From the NCBI GenBank assembly GCA_024372495.1, contig CP099977.1, forward strand, positions 1,860,001 through 1,924,000: DNA of 64,000 nt, written 5' to 3'. This DNA is from Pseudarthrobacter sp. Fe7. Its GTDB lineage: Bacteria > Actinomycetota > Actinomycetes > Actinomycetales > Micrococcaceae. Of this stretch, positions 47,728-56,542 are shown one piece after another. A program made the position numbers and the translations under genes. Position 1 is the stretch's first letter; the number at the start of each line of letters is the position of its first letter. Under the pieces are notes generated by a model that did not search any database, was not told the origin of the DNA, and saw only the letters and a program-made list of their open reading frames with translations.

Positions 47728-48678
47728 CTAGTACTTCGGTTTGATGATGCGGCTGAGCCAGAGGCCGCCGACGGACAGGAGGACGATCGCCGCGCCCAAC
47801 ATCGCGAATCCGATTAATGTCGTGGTGAAGACCCGCGAGTAGGTTGGGTTGAAGAGCACGAGGCCGATGAACATCAGGATCGGCAGGGCCATGAGGACCA
47901 ATGCCGAGATACGCCCTTCAGCGCTGAGTGCTCTGACCTGGCCTTTGACTTGGTTCCGGTCGCGGATAGTCTCACCCACGTGGTCCAGGACTTCCGCCAG
48001 GTCGCCACCAACTTCACGGTGGATCTCAATGGCTTGTGCTATCCAGTAGAAGTCCTCGCTTGCAGTCCGGCGGGACACGTCCGCCATGGATTCACCCAAG
48101 TCGCGGCCGATTCTCGTTTCGTTGACGATTCGGGTGAGCTCCGCAGCCATCGGTCCATCATTTTCCTGCGCTGCTGCGTCGATGGCCCTCAGGAGACTGT
48201 GCCCGGCCCGAAGACCGCCGGAAAACATTTGCAGCGTATCGGGAACCTGGGCCTCGAAGGCTTTTCGACGCCGGGCGATGAGGAAGTTAAGTCCCAAGTA
48301 GAGGAGAAACGGCGTAGCAAGGAACGCAAGGATGCTCATACCGAGGCCGCCGAGGAGGAATGCCGCGACCGTTGTCACTAAAGTCACTGTTCCGGCGATT
48401 AGGAGGTAGTCCCCGGGCTCCTTGTTAAGACCTGCCTGCTCCAACTTCTCGCGGTTGAAGATCGACGTGGGGCGCTTCTTGAGGCCACGGTTCAAAGCAC
48501 CCACGGCCTGATTTGTCAGGCGGGTCAGACTGGAGGATTGCTGGGCGATCTCAGGGCGTCGCCTGGATAGAGGGACGCCCGGGCGTCCCTTCCAAACGAA
48601 TACGAACAGCAGGGCGAGTGACGTGTAGAGCAGGAACAGGCCCGTCATGAAGAGGGCGACTGGCACGGACGGCGTCAT
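47728..48678 (-). CDS. tadB: Tad platform protein TadB (module 2)
   Basis: 316 residues, intact. Two N-terminal helices, then FSGGLRAGHSLLRAIDAAAQE ... EIHREVGGDLAEVLDHVGETIRDR and a terminal helix pair. Same layout as module 1; 9 bases before tadC. Confidence 0.92.
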   Translation of the reverse strand: MTPSVPVALFMTGLFLLYTSLALLFVFVWKGRPGVPLSRRRPEIAQQSSSLTRLTNQAVGALNRGLKKRPTSIFNREKLEQAGLNKEPGDYLLIAGTVTLVTTVAAFLLGGLGMSILAFLATPFLLYLGLNFLIARRRKAFEAQVPDTLQMFSGGLRAGHSLLRAIDAAAQENDGPMAAELTRIVNETRIGRDLGESMADVSRRTASEDFYWIAQAIEIHREVGGDLAEVLDHVGETIRDRNQVKGQVRALSAEGRISALVLMALPILMFIGLVLFNPTYSRVFTTTLIGFAMLGAAIVLLSVGGLWLSRIIKPKY

Positions 48679-48680
48679 GG

Positions 48681-50161
48681 CTATCTACCTCTGCCCGTTT
48701 CAGCGCCGAAGATGTGCGGTGAAACCCGGATGCCAAGGTCGGCGAACCGGTCGGTGAACCTGGGCCGAACGCCGGTTGGCACTGGCTTACCGAGGAATCT
48801 TCCGTTCGCGTCAACTCCCGCCGCAAAATCGAAGATGAACGCATCCTGGAGGGTGACGATATCACCCTCCATACCCTGCACTTCGGTGATGTGCGTTACG
48901 CGCCGGGTTCCGTCCCGCAACCTGGAGATGTGAACAATGAGGTTCACAGCAGAGGCGACCTGCTCCCGAACTGCGCGGAGCGGAAGATCCATGCCGGCCA
49001 TGAGTACCAGGGTCTCAAGGCGGGCTATGGCATCGCGGGGCGAATTGGCGTGGACTGTGGACAGTGATCCGTCGTGGCCGGTGTTCATTGCCTGCAACAT
49101 GTCCAGGCATTCGCCGCCGCGCACTTCGCCGACCACTATGCGATCGGGCCGCATGCGGAGCGAGTTTCGCACGAGGTCGCGAATGGCAATTTCGCCTTTT
49201 CCTTCGATGTTCGCCGGCCGGCTTTCCAGCCTCACCACATGGTCCTGCTGCAGCTGGAGTTCCACCGCGTCCTCAATCGTGACGATGCGGTCCGATGCGG
49301 GAATGAAGGACGACAGCGCGTTGAGAAGCGTGGTCTTGCCGGTACCGGTACCACCGGAAACGATGATGTTCATCCGGGCCAGGACACACGCTTGAAGCAA
49401 TTCGGCCATCTCGGGGAGAGGCTGCCGAACGCAATGAGCTTCTGGACCGTCAGGGCGTCACCGCCGAACTTTCGGATGGTCAGCGCGGGTCCGTTGACGG
49501 CAAGCGGCGGGATGATGGCATTAACGCGCGATCCGTCTGCCAGACGTGCATCCACGAGAGGAGAGGACTCGTCGATGCGGCGTCCAACCTTCGACACGAT
49601 GCGCTCGATCACCCTCCTCAGTGCGTCGTCGGAGGCGAACTTGGTGTCCGTCAACGTCAACTTGCCGGCCCGTTCAACATAAACCTGGTCGAAACGATTA
49701 ACCATCACTTCCGTCACGGACGGATCGTCCAGGAATCGCTGTATCGGACCATGACCAAGAACGTCATCGATAATTTCGCGGATAAGGCGTTGGCGCTCGG
49801 ACGAGGTCAGCGGAACCTGTTCCTCGTCGACGACGACCTTCAGTTCGTCCTTGACGTATTGGTGGAGCTCGTTCTCTTCGAGGGAAGAATCAGTGATGCG
49901 GGCACCAAGCCGCTCGTAGAGCGCCGTGCTTGCTCGCTCTTTGAGTGCGCTCAGCGCCCCGCTTGCCGCAGCCGCAGTTGGGCTCAGCTCGATGATTTCG
50001 GCCGCTTGCTCTTTTTCTGCGGACTTGGCGTCATGGATGCGGCCCAAGGTGGCTGGTTCAGCCGGGTCCTTGGTTAGCAGAAACGGATCGTGCTCTTCTT
50101 CGACGACTGCCAAGCTCGGCTCGGTGCCGCGTGCCTTTTCAAGCCTGCGTGAGAGGTTCAC
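48681..50161 (-). CDS. tadA: Tad motor ATPase TadA/CpaF (module 2)
   Basis: 493 residues repaired; GTG 50161 overlaps the cpaE TGA (GTGA). Walker [17 protein letters not shown], Walker [16 protein letters not shown]-terminal 80 residues differ from module 1; the rest is near-identical in pattern. One C lost in the coding-strand run (plus 49413-49416), in [13 protein letters not shown]. Confidence 0.93.
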
Positions 50162-51363
50162 TGGACTACCGCCCTTCTGTGCAACTTCTTGTGGGGTCTT
50201 GCTTCCCAATTGGGTTCGAACCGCTTCACCAGCTGCCGAAGACCCTTTTGCGCTGGATCCCGGCTGCCGTCCTGGAGGAGCGGGATCCCTTTATTGGTTG
50301 AGAACGGAAGGGTCCGCGAGCGGGGAGCACTACATCTACCGGGGCCCCGATGGTGGCTTCAACATCTTGGAGAGTCAGCCCAGTGCGGCGGTCCGCCATG
50401 TTGAGGACTACGTGGCGGACTTCCGGAAGGAGGTTCAGCTCGGAAAGAATCTGGTTTCCGGAGCGAAGGCCTCGGATGCTGGGAACATCCATGCCGCAAA
50501 TCCAGACGGCGTCGGAAGCGAGGTCAAGTGTCGCCAGGACATGTTCACCGAGCCCGGGCGCAGTATCAACAACGACGTATTGGAACTCCTGCCGCAGCTG
50601 GGTAAGCAGATGGCTGACGTTCTCTCCCGTGATCCGGTCCATCTCCACCGGGTTCTTTGGGGCACACAGGGCGTAGATGCCGGCAGGGTGCACGGTCAGG
50701 TACGTCTTGAGGACCATGGAGTCTTGGCTTGCGGCACCGACAACGGCGTCCGTGATGGTGTGGTCAGGTTCCAGCATCAGCCCGCTGGCGACGTCTCCAA
50801 ACTGCAGATCCAGGTCCACGATGACCACCCCCATTGGAGCGATCTTTCCCAGCCCCACGGCCAGGTTCGTGGCCACGGTGGTCTTGCCTACCCCTCCCTT
50901 GGGGGAGATGACGGCGATGATTCGACCCCCCGCGGCATGCTCATGATGCTCTGAGCTGCTTGGGGACAGGCCACGCCGCCGTCCGGCGGAGGCTAGGCTT
51001 GCCCGCTCGACGATTATGCGGACGTGGTCCACTTCTGCGGTCGGATCCAAGAGATCCCGGATGCCGGCCCGCATCGCCTGGATCGCCACTTCGGAGGATT
51101 CGTCGGTCACCAGGATCATGCTGATCTCCGGATACTGTAGATCCATCACTGCGGCGAACTTCAACGTCTCGTCAGCCGGCAGCCCGGGTCCCAGGATAAA
51201 GACTTCCGGAGGTTCCCCGAGGAGCCTGCGTCAAGACTTCCTCGGGACCCTGAGGGAGATAGTCAGCCTGGAAGTATTGAAGGGTTCCCGGCATGGCTGC
51301 AGTAGCCAGACGAACTTTGCGCTCGAATTCCGCGTTTGGGGTGATCAGGACAAAGCGGCTCAT
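50158..51363 (-). CDS. cpaE: Tad localisation ATPase TadZ/CpaE (module 2)
   Basis: 401 residues repaired. MSRFVLITPNAEFERKV matches the module 1 start. ISPKGGVGKTTVATN and VDLDLQFGD are intact. Two indels: an extra base at 51222-51228 (CAGGCTC for CAGCTC) and a missing C at plus 50322-50325, after which PRSRTLPFSTNKGIPLLQ continues. Confidence 0.9.
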
Positions 51364-52139
51364 CGGAATACCTTCGTCTTGTCCACAACACCAGTGGTGC
51401 CCTCCGTAGCCCCGGTGGGCTCTTTCGACATGTAGATCTTGCCGAACTCTGCTGCGTAAACCAGACGTTCCGCGTCAACTGAGTTCCGGGCGACTGTAAT
51501 CAGGTAGTTCCCGTCGCTCTGCGCATTGCTGCCGGAACTGAGGGATCCATCCGACTTTTGGGTCGAATCCTGTTGGGCCGGGGTGCCGTTGCTCAACTGG
51601 GTGGCCGTGACAAGTACTTTGTGGAAAGTGAGCTGGGTGCCCGCCGACTGCGTAGCGGTCTGTCCGGCCCCATTGGTAGATGACTCGGTGAGGGAGATAA
51701 AGATGCCTACCGTGTCTCCGGCGGAGATCTTTCCGCCAACTACGCGTTCGATGGGAAGCTTGAGGGAGATCTCCTGCATTCCATCAGGGACGGCGACTCT
51801 CGACGGTCCAAGAAACGACTGCTTTTCCACTAGCCGGCTCGATAGCAGTTGTTCACCGGGAACCAGGGCAACGGCGGTGACCTTCGACCCCAAGGAGTTC
51901 AGGTCAGTCACGCTGTCGGCGGTGAGCGCCGACTTGGGAAGCGGCTTCCTAGCGACTGACCCACCTAGATCGCTGACTGCCGTCCCTGCTGGAACAGCAG
52001 CCTGAACCACAAACACTTCCGATGTCTCGGTTCCGGCCATGGCACGGGCATCCGCGCTCTGTACGTAGGTAATAAGAAGGACGGTGCCGGTTATCGCGAT
52101 GACTAGCGCGGCGATGCCTCCCAGTAGGCGTGCTTTCAC
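51360..52139 (-). CDS. cpaB: CpaB/RcpC-like SAF-domain protein (module 2)
   Basis: 259 residues, intact. One N-terminal helix (GGIAALVIAITGTVLLITYV), SAF domain with VVQAAVPAGTAV and LVPGEQLLSSRLV, then a Ser/Gln-rich linker absent from the module 1 copy. Stop overlaps the cpaE ATG. Confidence 0.87.
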   Translation of the reverse strand: MKARLLGGIAALVIAITGTVLLITYVQSADARAMAGTETSEVFVVQAAVPAGTAVSDLGGSVARKPLPKSALTADSVTDLNSLGSKVTAVALVPGEQLLSSRLVEKQSFLGPSRVAVPDGMQEISLKLPIERVVGGKISAGDTVGIFISLTESSTNGAGQTATQSAGTQLTFHKVLVTATQLSNGTPAQQDSTQKSDGSLSSGSNAQSDGNYLITVARNSVDAERLVYAAEFGKIYMSKEPTGATEGTTGVVDKTKVFR

Positions 52140-52161
52140 TTTCTTCCCCTTTAGGTGATTT

Positions 52162-53172
52162 CTACTTGATCAGCCCAAGGACAACGACGTTGCCGGTGGG
52201 TGTTGTGGAGCCCCCGGTGAAGAGGCTGGGATCGGCGGAATAGCCGACAAACGTCCCGTATATGCCTTTCTCACTCCCGCTGAAGACATTCGTCGGGTCG
52301 TACTTGGCCTGGCCAGTGAGATTCCAAGCTTGGATTTTGAAGCCAGCCCATTTTTCGATGTAGTACTGAATGGAACTGCCGCTGCATGAACCGAACTGAG
52401 CCGCTGGCATCCCGGCGCACGTGTACTTGTAGACGGGAAGGGCTACAGTCGAATTGGCCAGTGAGGGATTGATGGTTGGATTGAAGAGGTCGATGCATCC
52501 GGTTGGAACGGATGCCCCGGTACTCCCCATGCTCCACTGTCCAACCTGTGCGGTGACTTTGCAGCCTGTACTGCCGTCCGGCTTAAGCCAGGCAAAGCCG
52601 CCAGGGATAATCTGGTTTGAAGGGTTCTGGCCGTTGCAGTCCTGCGCGCCCCCTTGGATAAGAATTTTGTGAGGCAGCCCGTCGTCCTTGAATTCACAGG
52701 GGGCGAACGTGAGAGGGAGAACTGTCACTCCCTTCGTGGGGTACAACCACTTCGCCGTGGCTGTGGCGCCCACCTTTGCCGGCGGCGCGTTCAGGGCGCT
52801 GGCGAACATTTTGGTCAGAAAGCCGGCGTTGGTAGCACCGTCTTTGGTGGAAGTAGTCACTGACACCTGGCCTGGCACGGAAAGGTCCACCGACTCAACC
52901 GTGGATGCATTGTCATTCGAGTTATTGTTGGCGAGATTCGACGCGACGCTGTTTACCGCGGACTGGGTGCAGCCGCCGGTACCGGAGCACAGGTCTGCTC
53001 CGGCAAGGGCTCCCGCGTCAGCAGCATTCTGAAGCTGGGCCCGCTCGGCGTAGATTTGCCCGGTATCGACAGCCAGGGCGCCGGCACCGATGAGGACCAC
53101 CATCATGACAGCCACCATGACGCCGGCTGCTCCGCGCTCGCGATCAGCGGTTTTAGGCGTCAGCCATTGCAT
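52162..53172 (-). CDS. TadG-like pseudopilin / Flp pilus-assembly protein (module 2)
   Basis: 336 residues, intact. ERGAAGVMVAVMMVVLIGAGALAVDTGQIYAERAQLQNAADAGALAG is the same signature as in module 1. The secreted part is longer and Cys-containing, and diverged. ATG 53172 overlaps the tadE stop. Codon usage is less GC-biased than in the ribosomal genes. Confidence 0.82.
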   Translation of the reverse strand: MQWLTPKTADRERGAAGVMVAVMMVVLIGAGALAVDTGQIYAERAQLQNAADAGALAGADLCSGTGGCTQSAVNSVASNLANNNSNDNASTVESVDLSVPGQVSVTTSTKDGATNAGFLTKMFASALNAPPAKVGATATAKWLYPTKGVTVLPLTFAPCEFKDDGLPHKILIQGGAQDCNGQNPSNQIIPGGFAWLKPDGSTGCKVTAQVGQWSMGSTGASVPTGCIDLFNPTINPSLANSTVALPVYKYTCAGMPAAQFGSCSGSSIQYYIEKWAGFKIQAWNLTGQAKYDPTNVFSGSEKGIYGTFVGYSADPSLFTGGSTTPTGNVVVLGLIK

Positions 53173-53552
53173 CGCATTGCTCCAACTCCGGTGACGGTTA
53201 CGGAAGTCCCAAACAGCCCTGTCAATGTGGTCGCGGAGTACGTGATGGTTACCTTTTCTGTGGTGTCTGGCGCGCAAGCCCCGGGGCTGAACGTGTAAGC
53301 GAAAGCTGCGGAGTTGACTCCGGGGGCTCCGGCGACTGCTGCGGCTTTCGCGTCGGTCTGGCTGTTCTTGACCGCCATGGTTCTGGCGGCCTCTCGAGCG
53401 GCTTGGGTAACGGATATTTGGGCGTTGTAGGCATTGGCGAACTCGACGATGCCTACGACGAGGGTCAGAAGGATGGGAGTTACCAGCGCAAACTCCACAG
53501 CCACCGCGCCCCGGCTTTTGTGTTCCGTGTTCTCTTTGCGGATCTTCTTCAA
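53160..53552 (-). CDS. tadE: TadE-like pseudopilin (module 2)
   Basis: About 130 residues from TTG 53552 (LKKIRKENTEHKSRG). The start is uncertain because the frame stays open upstream. SRGAVAVEFALVTPILLTLVVGIVEFANAYNAQ is the pseudopilin helix. Overlaps the TadG-like gene by 13 bases. Confidence 0.8.
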   Translation of the reverse strand: MKKIRKENTEHKSRGAVAVEFALVTPILLTLVVGIVEFANAYNAQISVTQAAREAARTMAVKNSQTDAKAAAVAGAPGVNSAAFAYTFSPGACAPDTTEKVTITYSATTLTGLFGTSVTVTGVGAMRCNG

Positions 53553-53623
53553 CGGATCCCCCGAGGTTGATTGCGATTTCGGATGTGCCGCACTTGGTGC
53601 GGCACATCCGACTATTGGGGTGG

Positions 53624-53824
53624 CTACCAGGTGCCGACTGTCGAGCCCAGGCTGGAGAACCAGTTGTTGAGCGCTGTGCCGAATGCAGTGACGCCGACGA
53701 TGATGAGGAGTGCGATGAACGCCACGAGGAGCGAGTACTCTGTCGCGGTTGCACCCTTTTCCGAGGAGATGCGCTCCTTGCAGCCCGCGACGAAGGCGAG
53801 TACGGAGACCATGAATGAAGTCAT
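53624..53824 (-). CDS. flp: Flp-type pilin 3
   Basis: 66 residues; leader ending SSEKG, then ATATEYSLLVAFIALLIIVG. 57 of 66 residues match pilin 4, and only 3 differences fall in the mature part, so the two arose by recent tandem duplication. Unusual Cys in the leader (VAGCKER). AGGAAC precedes the ATG. Confidence 0.9.
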   Translation of the reverse strand: MTSFMVSVLAFVAGCKERISSEKGATATEYSLLVAFIALLIIVGVTAFGTALNNWFSSLGSTVGTW

Positions 53825-53981
53825 TTCTGTTCCTAAATTCTTGTTTTGGCACGGTCGCTGATGCGCCGGCTGATCGCCCCAGACGATCACTAAGTCGCAG
53901 CCGGAGAATGCTGTCCGGCTACCAAGAAGTGCGCCGCGCCCGCTGGGCTACACGGACGCGGCGCACTGTTGAGGCGGCCAA

Positions 53982-54182
53982 CTACCAGGTGCCGACCTTG
54001 GATCCCAGGCTCGAGAACCAGGTGTTGAGGGCACCGCCAAAGGCGGTGACGCCGACAATAATGAGCAAAGCAATGAAGGCGACGAGCAGCGAGTACTCCG
54101 TGGCGGTCGCTCCCTTTTCAGAGGAGAAACGATCCTTGACGCCGGCGACGAAAGCCATCATCGAGACCATGAGAGAAGTCAT
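53982..54182 (-). CDS. flp: Flp-type pilin 4
   Basis: 66 residues, first structural gene of module 2. Leader ending SSEKG, cleavage expected before ATATEYSLL. The ATG has AAGGAAAA upstream in a very AT-rich leader (54183-54240). Probably the major pilin, by position and RBS. Confidence 0.9.
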   Translation of the reverse strand: MTSLMVSMMAFVAGVKDRFSSEKGATATEYSLLVAFIALLIIVGVTAFGGALNTWFSSLGSKVGTW

Positions 54183-54253
54183 TGTATTTTCCTTAATTCG
54201 GTGAAATTGAATTGATTTTTATTTCAACGAATTTCCAGCTGCCCCCATAAATC

Positions 54254-54276
54254 CTTAGCGGCTGGACTTCGCTAAG
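54254..54276. promoter_or_regulatory. Inverted repeat upstream of the Tad module 2 pilins
   Basis: CTTAGCG, 9 bases, CGCTAAG, about 75-95 bases before the pilin 4 ATG. It could be an operator or an RNA hairpin. The surrounding 278-base gap (54183-54460) holds no gene I can support. Confidence 0.35.
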
Positions 54277-54460
54277 AAGAGATTGTCATTTGCATCGATG
54301 GGCAACAATGCGTAGTGGTACTCGACTTTTAGACGCCGCGCTGAAGGGACGTACTCGAATACTCGGAAAGGTACCTAGGGTGCGATCACCCTGCTCCATC
54401 GACTACTTGGATGGGCGCGCTTCAACCCGAGCGCAAGGAGTCGCTCGGCTGCAGTTCCTG

Positions 54461-55125
54461 CTACTGGATGAGCAGGGCAGTGAGGGCCAGGGCGCCAAGC
54501 ATGGCGGGGCCGTGCGGCACTTCCTTGGCCGTATTCCGGCGTTTTCCGCCGAGGAACACCGCTGTGGTGACCCCGTTCACGATGAAGCCCAGAAGGCCTC
54601 CATAGAGCAGTTGGCTCCAACCTAGGTACCCGAGGTAAAGGCCGACGGGTGCCGCCAGTTTCACATCGCCCATGCCGATGCCGCCAGGGGAAATCAACGC
54701 CAAAATAAGGTAGACGGCAAACAAAATGACCGCGCTGAAGAGGGCGCGGACGAAGTCATCAGGTTGCTGACTAAATATGAGGGGAGCTCCCAACAGGACA
54801 ATGCCGGCGACTAAGAGAATGAATACGAGTGGTTGGGCAATAAATGCAGCGCAATATCCACCCTGGCAAGTTGAACGCCGAGTACTGCAAGGAGGATTAG
54901 GGCCGACAGGCCCGGTGGAGTGCCAAAGCGCAGGACGAAGGCGACGCAGGCGCCGCCGGTGACTGCCGCCGTCGTGATCCGCGCGCGCGGCGTTGGGAGG
55001 CCGCCCAGCCGCGGGAGCAGCCTGGCAATGAGGATCTCAGCCACGGGGGAGAGGAGGCACCCCAGGAGGCCAAGGGAAACGACCATGAGCAAACCGGCCG
55101 AGCCGCCGCCCCCTGCTGATACCAC
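54461..55125 (-). CDS. cpaA: Prepilin peptidase TadV/CpaA
   Basis: Membrane aspartyl protease that cleaves Flp and TadE/G leaders; 221 residues repaired, about six helices. First catalytic Asp in ARVDIALHLLPN, second in the GxGD motif of GGIGMGDVKLAAPVGLYLG. One C lost near plus 54831 (PNPLVFILL restored). Only one peptidase is present for four pilins and both modules. GTG start. Confidence 0.87.
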
Positions 55126-55183
55126 TGCGCCCCCTCGGTTGGTCGGGCCGACGCGCGATGTGCTGGCCGTCTGCTACCCCATT

Positions 55184-55213
55184 TTGACCCTGAACCCCCT
55201 GACGCGCTAATCT
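55184..55213 (+). promoter_or_regulatory. rplM-rpsI promoter
   Basis: TTGACC (55184-55189), 18-base spacer, TAATCT (55208-55213): the best sigma-70-like pair in the window. It implies a leader of about 200 bases (55220-55419) to the rplM GTG, in which I recognise no known element. Confidence 0.65.
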
Positions 55214-55419
55214 TGGTAGTCGTTGTGCGTGTCCTATTCCGATGGTGCGTGCCCGCTTGAGAATCCGGTTGCAGGATAGCTACTCAACGTGCACATTCGG
55301 AACTTCAGGATGACTGGTTACATGGAGCCCTCACCTCTGTTCCGGTAGCGCGCAGACAGTAGGTGCGCGAGCTAGCGACACCTAAACAAGAACGCCAGAA
55401 CAAGAACGAGGCAAACACC

Positions 55420-55863
55420 GTGCGTACGTACACCCCGAAGCCCGGCGATATCAACCGCCAGTGGCACGTCATTGACGCCACCGACGTTGTCCTTGGTCGT
55501 CTTGCAAGCCAGACCGCAATCCTGCTGCGCGGCAAGCACAAGGCCACTTTCGCATCCCACATGGACATGGGCGACTTTGTCATTATCATCAACGCCGAGA
55601 AGGTAGCCCTGACCGGTGCCAAGCTGGAGCAAAAGCGCGCATACCGCCACTCCGGCTACCCGGGCGGCCTGACCTCCGTCAACTACGCGGAACTGCTGGA
55701 ATCCAACCCGGTCCGCGCCGTTGAGAAGGCCATCAAGGGCATGCTCCCCAAGAACTCCCTCGCTGCACAGCAGCTGGGCAAGCTGAAGGTGTACCGCGGT
55801 GCTGAGCACCCGCACGCCGCCCAGCAGCCCAAGACTTTCGAAATCACCCAGGTCGCCCAGTAG
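55420..55863 (+). CDS. rplM: 50S ribosomal protein L13
   Basis: 147 residues from GTG 55420 ([30 protein letters not shown]), with GAACGAGG upstream. Early assembly protein of the large subunit. The frame is open further upstream, but this start fits the family. Intact; rpsI follows after 38 bases. Confidence 0.97.
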   Translation: MRTYTPKPGDINRQWHVIDATDVVLGRLASQTAILLRGKHKATFASHMDMGDFVIIINAEKVALTGAKLEQKRAYRHSGYPGGLTSVNYAELLESNPVRAVEKAIKGMLPKNSLAAQQLGKLKVYRGAEHPHAAQQPKTFEITQVAQ

Positions 55864-55901
55864 TCCTGGCCACCAAACAACTTATCTATACAAGGAGAAT
55901 C

Positions 55902-56406
55902 GTGGCTCAGAACGAAGAGACCACCGAGGCCGTCGAGGCCGAGGAAAACCTGACCAGCTACACCTCTGAGAGCTCAGCTTCCGAAGCTGCTCCCAAGAAG
56001 GAACGCCCGGCCCTGACCGTTGCCGGCGCAGCTGTTGGCCGCCGCAAGGAAGCTGTTGCACGCGTTCGCGTTGTGCCCGGCTCCGGCAAGTGGACCATCA
56101 ACGGCCGCGAGCCTGGCGAACTACTTCCCCAACAAGCTGCACCAGCAGGACGTCAAAGAGCCCTTCAAGATCCTTGATCTCGAAGGCGCCTACGACGTCA
56201 TCGCCCGTATCCACGGTGGCGGCATCTCCGGCCAGGCAGGCGCCCTGCGCCTCGGCATCGCCCGTTCGCTGAACGAGATCGACGTCGAAAACAACCGCCC
56301 GACCCTGAAGAAGGCCGGTTACCTGTCCCGCGACGCCCGCGTCATCGAGCGTAAGAAGGCCGGTCTCAAGAAGGCTCGCAAGGCCCAGCAATACTCCAAG
56401 CGCTAA
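55902..56406 (+). CDS. rpsI: 30S ribosomal protein S9 with acidic N-terminal extension
   Basis: GTG 55902 preceded by AAGGAGA. Residues 1-45 are an acidic Glu/Ala/Ser extension; the core is [26 protein letters not shown] and the tail [18 protein letters not shown], reaching P-site tRNA. One extra base at 56109-56115 (GAGCCTG for GAGCTG, in GRELANYFPN). Repaired length is 167 residues. Confidence 0.96.
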
Positions 56407-56420
56407 ACCCGCTTGCACAG

Positions 56421-56456
56421 AAGCCCGTCCCGCTGCTCAGCGGGGCGGGCTTTTTG
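56421..56456 (+). terminator. rplM-rpsI terminator
   Basis: AAGCCCGTCCCGCTG pairs with CAGCGGGGCGGGCTT (one G-U), then TTTTG. 15 bases after rpsI. Confidence 0.87.
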
Positions 56457-56542
56457 CGCGCCGGCCATCCTTGAGATGACTCAGTAGATCGCATATGCGG
56501 CGCCAGACGCGTTAAGCCATTCGCTTGAACAGACTCCTGTGC

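Noticed and set aside
53624..54182. Near-identical pilins 3 and 4 as an assembly duplication
   Set aside because: The two copies differ at 9 residues and in their flanking bases, so they are real paralogues.
54290..54625. Plus-strand 111-codon frame opposite cpaA
   Set aside because: Shadow of the prepilin peptidase; no ribosome-binding site.
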